Assembly: GCA_964617625.1 (NCBI GenBank)
Contig: CAZTZL010000105.1
Coordinates: 1 to 9,746, forward strand
Length of the DNA stretch: 9,746 bases
Origin: CAZTZL01 sp964617625
Lineage (GTDB): Bacteria > Zhuqueibacterota > QNDG01 > DSAB01
Direction of reading: 5' to 3'
Under the pieces are notes generated by a model. It was not told where the DNA came from and made no database searches. It saw only the letters and a program-made list of their open reading frames with translations. A program made the translations under genes and the position numbers. Shown piece by piece: positions 1 through 5,098 of the stretch (its first letter is position 1; the number at the start of each line of letters is the position of its first letter).

Positions 1-838
1 AATCGCCTGGTACGAGAATTTGATTCCTCATGTGGAAATTCCCGTATTTGATCCCGTTGCAGAATCTTATATTTCCAGTGCAGAGATCACGATTAGTTGC
101 TCGGCATCTGATGCAGTGATTTATTACACGACAAACGGAGTTGATCCTGAACAATCAGATTCTCTTTATTCAGGTCCGATTGTTATCGATACCTGTACTG
201 TTTTTAAAGCCAAGGCGTTTAAGACCGGTATGTTCCCGAGTCCAATCGCTGAATGCATGTACGCCATCGTTGTGGACACGCCTGCCTTTTCTCCAACTCC
301 TCCGGATACATTTGATCAATCTCTGGATATTTCGATCTTCTGTTCGACGCCTGAAGCAGTGATTCATTATACGATCAATCAAGAAGAACCGACAGAATCG
401 GATTCGGTCTATACAAACCCGATTTCTGTAGACACAACCACGACTGTGAAAGCGAAAGCATTTAAACACGGCTGTGAACCGAGTGCAGTGGCTGAAGCAA
501 TGTATGTGATTGATTTGTCTTCTCCGGTTGTGGAATCGTTATCAGAAAACAGAATTTCAGAATTTAAATTATTTGAGAACTATCCGAATCCGTTTAACCT
601 TTCCACACGCATTCAGTATCAGCTGCCCAAAGAATCGGTTGTTTTTCTGAAGCTGTTCGATCTTTTAGGGCGGGAAGTAATCACATTCGAAAATGGCATC
701 ATCAAAGAGACAGGTTCCCATTCCGTGCTGTGGGACGGCAAAGATGCGAGCGGATGTATCGTTCCTTCGGGAATTTATATCCTCCGGATTCAAGCGGGAG
801 ATTATATCGAGCAAAAGAAACTGGTGTTGACAAAATAA
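1..838 (+). CDS. C-terminal part of a secreted chitobiase-like-domain protein with T9SS sorting tail (5' end outside the window)
   Basis: The reading frame is open from base 2, beginning IAWYENL, which is the end of an FG-GAP/VCBS repeat in the paralogue at 977-2917, so the start codon and propeller region probably lie upstream of the window. The TTG at base 20 is internal and not a credible start. Visible domains are two chitobiase/beta-hexosaminidase C-terminal-like (CHB_HEX_C type) Ig-fold modules, each with the pattern 'A-V-I-x-Y-T-x-N-x-x-x-P-x-x-S-D-S-x-Y' and 'V-K-A-K-A-F-K'. A final module of about 90 residues follows, starting FKLFENYPNPFN and running to a 'D..GREV...WDGKDASG...SGIY' core and a terminal KKLVLTK; this matches the T9SS type A/FlgD-Ig-like sorting domain. 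The product is probably exported and carried across the outer membrane by T9SS, perhaps binding carbohydrate at the cell surface. The ligand is unknown. The last 566 coding bases are identical to those of the next gene. Confidence 0.85.
   Translation, partial: IAWYENLIPHVEIPVFDPVAESYISSAEITISCSASDAVIYYTTNGVDPEQSDSLYSGPIVIDTCTVFKAKAFKTGMFPSPIAECMYAIVVDTPAFSPTPPDTFDQSLDISIFCSTPEAVIHYTINQEEPTESDSVYTNPISVDTTTTVKAKAFKHGCEPSAVAEAMYVIDLSSPVVESLSENRISEFKLFENYPNPFNLSTRIQYQLPKESVVFLKLFDLLGREVITFENGIIKETGSHSVLWDGKDASGCIVPSGIYILRIQAGDYIEQKKLVLTK
269..834 (+). repeat. 566-bp perfect direct repeat, copy 1
   Basis: Reading the two copies side by side shows no difference between 269-834 and 2348-2913 (offset 2079 bases). 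It covers the second chitobiase-like module and the whole sorting tail. Identity stops at the stop-codon region on the right and abruptly at base 268 on the left, beyond which the aligned DNA differs at about 41 of 267 positions, many of them silent. This points to recent gene conversion or duplication rather than selection on the protein. Confidence 0.95.
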
Positions 839-898
839 TGGAATTTGAGAACTATATCAGCTGCAAGTAATATACTATAAATAGGAATTTTACCATAA

Positions 899-927
899 TA
901 TACAGGATTTAAACAATAGGGTATAAT
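899..927 (+). promoter_or_regulatory. Possible promoter for the secreted propeller protein gene
   Basis: A perfect TATAAT at 922-927 is preceded at 17 bases by TATACA (899-904, four of six matches to TTGACA). It lies in an AT-rich intergenic stretch 50 bases upstream of the chosen start. In FCB bacteria the housekeeping promoter often differs from this consensus, and AT-rich DNA gives such matches by chance, so this is tentative. Confidence 0.35.
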
Positions 928-963
928 TATTTTCATGATTTATCATATTTCATAAACTTATAT

Positions 964-972
964 GGGGGAGGG
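964..972 (+). promoter_or_regulatory. Ribosome binding site that sets the start at 977
   Basis: The purine run GGGGGAGGG ends four bases before the ATG at 977. An in-frame ATG at 962 lies upstream of this run and has no Shine-Dalgarno sequence of its own. Starting at 977 also gives a clean signal peptide beginning MRTRILLSFF. Confidence 0.8.
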
Positions 973-976
973 TAAA

Positions 977-2917
977 ATGAGAACCAGAATACTGCTGTCA
1001 TTTTTTTTAATAATGACTGTTTTATTTTTCTGCCTTTCTTCTTCCGCCCAGGTTTCTTTTAGTGATCAGAGAATCATTGTTGAGACAGGCATTGATGATC
1101 TACGGGATATTTTTGCTTCGGATCTTGATGGTGATGGGGATCTGGATGTGCTATCAGCTTCTTCTAATGACGATAAAATCGCGTGGCATGAGAATCTGGG
1201 CAATAAAACCTTTGGGCCTCAGCAAATTATTACCACATTAGCAGATCAGGCAAGATCTGTTTATGCGGTTGATTTAAATGGTGACAGCAATCCAGACGTA
1301 GTTTCGGCTTCTTTTGGAGATGATAAGATTGCCTGGTATGAGAATTTAGGTGATGGTGATTTTGGCGACCAGCAGATTCTTAATTCCTCTGCAGATGGAG
1401 CATATTCTGTTTATGCTGCGGATTTGGACGGAGACGGGGATTCGGACTTGCTCTCCGCCTCATGGTTGGATGATAAAATTGCCTGGTACAAGAATGTAGG
1501 AAGCGGACTTTTCAGTCCTCAATTGTTAATTACTACGTCAGCAGATGGAGCAAGATCTGTGTATGCTGTGGATCTGGACGGAGATGGCGATCAAGACGTG
1601 CTTTCGGCATCAGGTCGGGACAATAAAGTTGCCTGGTATGAGAATTTACAGGGAGGCGCATTTGGTCCTCAGCAAATTATCACCACATCAGCAGATGAGG
1701 CATGGTCAGTGTATGCCGCGGATCTGGATGGAGATGGAAATACGGATGTCCTTTCAGCGTCCGAAGCAGACAATAAAATTGCCTGGTATGAGAATCTGGG
1801 TGATAAAACATTTGGTCCTCAGATTGTGATTACTGACTCTGCAAATGGAGCCAGATCTGTATGTGCTACGGATCTTGACGGCGATGGGGATCTGGATGTG
1901 CTATCAGCTTCTTCTAATGACGATAAAATTGCCTGGTATGAGAACACAGACGGTCAAGGGAATTTTAGCTCTCAGAATGTGATTACTACCTCGGTAGATG
2001 GTGCCAGATCTGTATTTGCTACTGATTTGGACGGTGACAGCGATCCCGATGTGCTCTCGGCTTCATGGTTTGATGATATAATCGCCTGGTACGAAAATTT
2101 AATTCCACATGTGGAAATCCCCGTATTTGATCCTGTTTCAGAATTCTATATTTCCAGTGCAGAAGTAACGATCAGTTGCCCGACACCTACAGCAGTAATT
2201 TATTATACGATTAACGGAGTTGATCCCACACAATCGGATTCCATTTATTCGGGTTCGATTGTTATTGATACTTGTACTGTTTTTAAAGCCAGAGCATTTA
2301 AGACGGGTATGTTCCCGAGTTCAATCGCTGAAGGCATGTACACGATTGTTGTGGACACGCCTGCCTTTTCTCCAACTCCTCCGGATACATTTGATCAATC
2401 TCTGGATATTTCGATCTTCTGTTCGACGCCTGAAGCAGTGATTCATTATACGATCAATCAAGAAGAACCGACAGAATCGGATTCGGTCTATACAAACCCG
2501 ATTTCTGTAGACACAACCACGACTGTGAAAGCGAAAGCATTTAAACACGGCTGTGAACCGAGTGCAGTGGCTGAAGCAATGTATGTGATTGATTTGTCTT
2601 CTCCGGTTGTGGAATCGTTATCAGAAAACAGAATTTCAGAATTTAAATTATTTGAGAACTATCCGAATCCGTTTAACCTTTCCACACGCATTCAGTATCA
2701 GCTGCCCAAAGAATCGGTTGTTTTTCTGAAGCTGTTCGATCTTTTAGGGCGGGAAGTAATCACATTCGAAAATGGCATCATCAAAGAGACAGGTTCCCAT
2801 TCCGTGCTGTGGGACGGCAAAGATGCGAGCGGATGTATCGTTCCTTCGGGAATTTATATCCTCCGGATTCAAGCGGGAGATTATATCGAGCAAAAGAAAC
2901 TGGTGTTGACAAAGTGA
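977..2917 (+). CDS. Secreted seven-repeat FG-GAP/VCBS propeller protein with chitobiase-like domains and T9SS sorting tail
   Basis: The 646-residue product begins with a signal peptide (residues 1 to about 24, hydrophobic core followed by SSSA-Q). Residues about 46-375 hold seven repeats of 50 residues (one of 51), each with a calcium-type D-x-D/N-x-D-x-x-x-D loop (first at 49-57, e.g. DLDGDGDLD) and an 'IAWYEN' strand; this is the FG-GAP/VCBS pattern, and seven copies fit a closed seven-bladed propeller. Two CHB_HEX_C-like Ig-fold modules follow (about 376-455 and 460-537). A T9SS type A/FlgD-Ig-like tail starting FKLFENYPNPFN occupies about 556-646. The family is known from secreted or surface-attached proteins; the sequence shows no catalytic domain, so a binding or adhesive role is inferred. 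It is the second of two tandem paralogues and shares its last 566 coding bases exactly with the first. No terminator separates it from the permease gene downstream. Confidence 0.9.
   Translation: MRTRILLSFFLIMTVLFFCLSSSAQVSFSDQRIIVETGIDDLRDIFASDLDGDGDLDVLSASSNDDKIAWHENLGNKTFGPQQIITTLADQARSVYAVDLNGDSNPDVVSASFGDDKIAWYENLGDGDFGDQQILNSSADGAYSVYAADLDGDGDSDLLSASWLDDKIAWYKNVGSGLFSPQLLITTSADGARSVYAVDLDGDGDQDVLSASGRDNKVAWYENLQGGAFGPQQIITTSADEAWSVYAADLDGDGNTDVLSASEADNKIAWYENLGDKTFGPQIVITDSANGARSVCATDLDGDGDLDVLSASSNDDKIAWYENTDGQGNFSSQNVITTSVDGARSVFATDLDGDSDPDVLSASWFDDIIAWYENLIPHVEIPVFDPVSEFYISSAEVTISCPTPTAVIYYTINGVDPTQSDSIYSGSIVIDTCTVFKARAFKTGMFPSSIAEGMYTIVVDTPAFSPTPPDTFDQSLDISIFCSTPEAVIHYTINQEEPTESDSVYTNPISVDTTTTVKAKAFKHGCEPSAVAEAMYVIDLSSPVVESLSENRISEFKLFENYPNPFNLSTRIQYQLPKESVVFLKLFDLLGREVITFENGIIKETGSHSVLWDGKDASGCIVPSGIYILRIQAGDYIEQKKLVLTK
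1112..2101 (+). repeat. Seven tandem coding repeats of about 150 bp (FG-GAP/VCBS blades)
   Basis: Units of 150 bases (the sixth is 153) encode successive propeller blades. Recurrent DNA elements include GCCTGGTATGAGAA and AGATCTGT. Most units have drifted from each other at silent sites, but units one and six share an exact 47-base stretch (1133-1179 and 1883-1929, exactly five units apart), suggesting a recent internal copying event. Confidence 0.9.
2348..2913 (+). repeat. 566-bp perfect direct repeat, copy 2
   Basis: This is the partner of 269-834. The stop codons and 3' flanks of the two genes differ (TAA then an AT-rich spacer in the first; TGA and an unrelated spacer here), so identity ends with the coding sequence. 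Confidence 0.95.
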
Positions 2918-2971
2918 TGTTGTCATTGACTCAATATATCGGGGTCACCAAGACATTTTATTTGTAAGAAC

Positions 2972-2976
2972 AGGAG
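2972..2976 (+). promoter_or_regulatory. Ribosome binding site that sets the permease start at 2983
   Basis: AGGAG abuts an ATG at 2977 directly, too close for that codon to be used, but lies six bases before the in-frame ATG at 2983. The shorter form therefore starts MFERIFHLEEKG, which fits the usual N-terminus of the family. Confidence 0.7.
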
Positions 2977-2982
2977 ATGCAG

Positions 2983-4308
2983 ATGTTTGAAAGAATATTC
3001 CATCTGGAAGAAAAAGGGACCACGGTCCGTACCGAAATCATGGCCGGGCTGACCACGTTTCTGACCATGGCCTATATCATTTTCCTGAATCCGGCTGTTT
3101 TGTCCACTGATTTTGCGGGTAATCCCACAGGCTTGTCTCTGGATGCGGCCATGCTGGCGACCTGTATCGCTGCGTTTATCGCAACCGTGCTGATGGGGCT
3201 CTACGCCAATCTGCCCATTGCCCAGGCGCCGGGCATGGGAGAGAATTTTTTCTTTGTGACTGTGGTCATGTCCCTAACCGCCATGGGTGTGGCAAACAGC
3301 TGGCGGGTCACTTTGGGGATTACATTGATTTCCGGTGTTCTGTTTCTCGTTCTGGCTTTGTTGAAATTCAGAAAAGCCATTATTGATCCGGTCAGTCCGA
3401 GTTTGAAAAACGGAATTGCAGTCGGCATCGGTTTTCTGATTGCTTTTATCGGATTTCAAAACGGCAAGGTCATTCTGGATGCAGAAGGAGTGCTTGTCAG
3501 GTTCAATGCAAATTTGATACAGGCGGATACATTGATTTTCTTTGCGGGACTTTTCATTACAGCGATCTTATTTGTGAGAAAAATTCGCGGAGCGATTATC
3601 TGGGGGATACTGGTGACGACACTCATTGCACTTGTTGCGGGTAAGGTGCAGTATGCCGGGATTTTCGGTTTTCCCAAGGAGCACGCGTTTCTTAAATTCG
3701 ATTTGCTGGGTGCTTTGAAATTATATTGTATTCCATTCATTGTTGTTTTTTTATTTATGGATATGTTTGATACGATGGGTACAATTATCGGCGTGGGAGA
3801 ACAGATGGGGATTATTAAGGACAATCAATTGCCCGGTGCAAACCGGGCGTTGGTCTCAGATGCGGTCGGTACGGTTGTCGGTTCCTGTTCAGGAACATCG
3901 ACAGTGACTTCGTTTATAGAAAGTGTCGTCGGAGTGCAATACGGCGGCCGGACCGGATTAACGAGCGTTGTCACCGGTTGTCTATTTCTCTTCGCACTGT
4001 TCTTCAGCCCTGTTGTCGGCATGGTCGGGAAATACATGCCCATTACGGCACCGGCTCTGGTTATTGTGGGGGCCATGATGGTGCGTAACATTAAAAAGAT
4101 AGACTGGGAGGATTATTCGGAAGCGATCCCGGCTTTTCTTATCATGCTGGGAATCCCGTTGAGTTATAATATTCATGACGGGCTGGCAATGGGATTTATT
4201 GCCTATCCTGTCATTAAGTTATGTTCGGGGAGAGGAAAAGAACTAAATTGGTTGAATTATCTCGTTGCGGCTATTTTTATTTTACGATATCTGTTTGTAA
4301 AAATCTGA
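2983..4308 (+). CDS. AzgA-type purine permease (NCS2/nucleobase-cation symporter superfamily)
   Basis: The 441-residue product is a polytopic inner-membrane protein of the normal family length, rich in hydrophobic segments. Family hallmarks are visible in order: an N-terminal 'RTEIMAGLTTFLTMAYIIFLNP' type segment (TTFLTMAYIIF), an APGMGEN motif (G84-M85-G86-E87-N88), FMDMFDTMGTIIGV, GTSTVTSFIES (G304 to S314), GGRTGLTSVVTG, and AIPAFLIMLGIPLSYNIHDG near the C-terminus. Members take up adenine, guanine or hypoxanthine with protons, feeding purine salvage; the substrate here cannot be told from sequence. The motif GMGENFFF differs from the commoner GMGxNAYF, so it may belong to a sub-clade. No purine riboswitch was found in the 65-base upstream gap. 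It has no obvious functional link to either neighbour and is closed by its own terminator. Confidence 0.9.
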   Translation: MFERIFHLEEKGTTVRTEIMAGLTTFLTMAYIIFLNPAVLSTDFAGNPTGLSLDAAMLATCIAAFIATVLMGLYANLPIAQAPGMGENFFFVTVVMSLTAMGVANSWRVTLGITLISGVLFLVLALLKFRKAIIDPVSPSLKNGIAVGIGFLIAFIGFQNGKVILDAEGVLVRFNANLIQADTLIFFAGLFITAILFVRKIRGAIIWGILVTTLIALVAGKVQYAGIFGFPKEHAFLKFDLLGALKLYCIPFIVVFLFMDMFDTMGTIIGVGEQMGIIKDNQLPGANRALVSDAVGTVVGSCSGTSTVTSFIESVVGVQYGGRTGLTSVVTGCLFLFALFFSPVVGMVGKYMPITAPALVIVGAMMVRNIKKIDWEDYSEAIPAFLIMLGIPLSYNIHDGLAMGFIAYPVIKLCSGRGKELNWLNYLVAAIFILRYLFVKI

Positions 4309-4340
4309 ATTTGTTCGATACAAGCATTCGATTTATTGTG

Positions 4341-4374
4341 ATCCCGGTTTCAGAGTTGAGCCGGGATTTTTTTC
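4341..4374 (+). terminator. Intrinsic terminator after the purine permease
   Basis: ATCCCGG (4341-4347) pairs with CCGGGAT (4361-4367) across a 13-base loop, followed by a run of seven T residues (4367-4373). It begins 32 bases after the permease stop codon and isolates the iron operon from upstream transcription. Confidence 0.85.
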
Positions 4375-4390
4375 TTGATTTTTCTGTAAA

Positions 4391-4420
4391 TTTGTTTTAA
4401 ATTAGGCATGTCTAACTTTG
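4391..4420 (+). promoter_or_regulatory. Bacteroidetes-type promoter of the feo operon
   Basis: TAACTTTG at 4413-4420 is an exact match to the TAnnTTTG '-7' element known from Bacteroidetes, and a TTTG at 4391-4394 lies 18 bases upstream, near the spacing of the '-33' element in that group. The predicted transcription start is about 4426-4428, giving a leader of roughly 20 bases. The following gene has no clear Shine-Dalgarno sequence, which is common in such leaders. The site also supports the FCB assignment of the organism. Confidence 0.55.
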
Positions 4421-4434
4421 TTAGTTATGTCAAA
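4402..4434 (+). promoter_or_regulatory. Probable DtxR-family operator overlapping the feo promoter
   Basis: TTAGGCATGTCTAA (4402-4415) is an inverted repeat with one mismatch in its seven-base arms, and the symmetry extends to eight of ten positions per arm if three more bases are added on each side. Its half-sites resemble the TTAGG...CCTAA operators of DtxR/IdeR-type repressors. A second, related copy (TTAGTTATGTCAAA, 4421-4434) follows 19 bases later in direct orientation, about two helical turns. CTAAC-TTT-GTTAG (4412-4424) adds a further small inverted repeat. The first copy lies between and partly over the promoter elements, so binding would block transcription; autoregulation is inferred. 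Confidence 0.55.
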
Positions 4435-4448
4435 GAAATGGTTAAAAA

Positions 4449-4838
4449 ATGAGCTTGCATGTTTCTTCAAATATGGAAGATTATCTGGAAACGATCCATC
4501 TTTTAGAACAGGAAAGACGGAACGTTCGCGTTAAGGATATCGCCGCGGAAATGCAAATTACCATGCCCAGCGTATCCAGTGCAGTGAAGAATTTGGAAAA
4601 TCAGGGTCTGGTTTCACACTCACGTTATGATTCGGTGGAATTGACAAAGGAGGGTGCGCAGATTGCCGAAGCGGTTTATAAACGGCATCGCGTGATCAAA
4701 CATTTTCTTTCAAAAGTTCTGGAACTTGAATCCGATATTGCCGAGAAAGACGCCTGCCGAATCGAGCATAATATCAGCGAAGAGACATTGAATAAATTGA
4801 TTCAATTCCTTGAGAAAATTGAAGAAAGTGATATATAA
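4449..4838 (+). CDS. DtxR/MntR-family metal-dependent transcriptional repressor (two-domain form)
   Basis: The 129-residue protein has an N-terminal winged helix (helix-turn-helix about residues 26-55, DIAAEMQITMPSVSSAVKNL) and a helical dimerisation and metal-binding domain (about 70-129). It lacks the third SH3-like domain of long DtxR proteins. Expected metal ligands are visible: D11 and E14 in MEDYLETIHLLE (aligned with MntR Asp8 and Glu11), H80 in YKRHRVIKHF (MntR His77), and C103, E106, H107 in DACRIEH (DtxR Cys102, Glu105, His106). So it combines an Mn-type Asp with a Cys seen in iron-type and some streptococcal Mn-type members. It begins the feo operon, with feoA 23 bases downstream, and an operator-like sequence overlaps its promoter. 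It most likely represses the operon when Fe2+ (or Mn2+) is plentiful. No strong Shine-Dalgarno sequence precedes the ATG; the start is chosen as the first ATG after the promoter. Confidence 0.88.
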   Translation: MSLHVSSNMEDYLETIHLLEQERRNVRVKDIAAEMQITMPSVSSAVKNLENQGLVSHSRYDSVELTKEGAQIAEAVYKRHRVIKHFLSKVLELESDIAEKDACRIEHNISEETLNKLIQFLEKIEESDI

Positions 4839-4861
4839 CTGCAGATGGCTAAAGGATCTTT

Positions 4862-5098
4862 ATGGAAAATCAACTGAGACTGGATCAGGTTCGAGAAAAT
4901 CAGGAAGTTAAAGTTATCGAGATACTGGGAGGATGGGGTATCCGGCAGCGGCTCAATCAAATCGGAATTCATCCGGGAGATAAAATTTTGGTAAAAAGAA
5001 GCGCCATTATGGGGGGGCCCATTCTGGTCCGTGTGCGCGGCGCAGATGTCGCTCTGGGCCGCGGCATGACGAAGAAAGTGATCGTTCAGGAAATATGA
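4862..5098 (+). CDS. feoA: FeoA, small SH3-like partner of the ferrous iron transporter
   Basis: The 78-residue protein matches a complete stand-alone FeoA domain: a beta-barrel of SH3 type with the family pattern 'RQRLNQIGIHPGDKI' near residues 28-42, then GGPILVRVRG and a final strand ending KKVIVQEI. FeoA is a cytoplasmic protein that supports FeoB-dependent Fe2+ uptake, probably by contacting FeoB. AAAGGA lies five bases before the ATG. Its stop codon overlaps the start of feoB (ATGA at 5095-5098), so the two are likely translationally coupled. The regulator upstream lacks the homologous SH3-like third domain that long DtxR proteins carry. Confidence 0.92.
   Translation: MENQLRLDQVRENQEVKVIEILGGWGIRQRLNQIGIHPGDKILVKRSAIMGGPILVRVRGADVALGRGMTKKVIVQEI

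Noticed and set aside
170..469. Minus-strand open frames at 170-469 and 2321-2548
   Set aside because: They are antisense shadows of the repeated T9SS genes; the apparent conservation between the two copies comes from the identical DNA, not from selection on these frames.
962..976. ATG at 962 as the start of the propeller protein
   Set aside because: The ribosome binding run GGGGGAGGG lies downstream of it and fits the ATG at 977, which also gives a normal signal peptide.
1112..2101. CRISPR array or noncoding tandem repeat
   Set aside because: The 150-base units keep one open frame and encode a known protein repeat; unit and spacer sizes do not fit CRISPR.
1..2917. Insertion sequence or transposon explaining the 566-bp repeats
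   Set aside because: The repeats are wholly coding for matching protein modules, and no transposase, terminal inverted repeats or target-site duplication is visible.
2918..2976. Purine riboswitch or promoter before the permease
   Set aside because: The gap is too short for the purine aptamer and shows no matching helices; a TTGACT at 2926 lacks a -10 element at suitable spacing.
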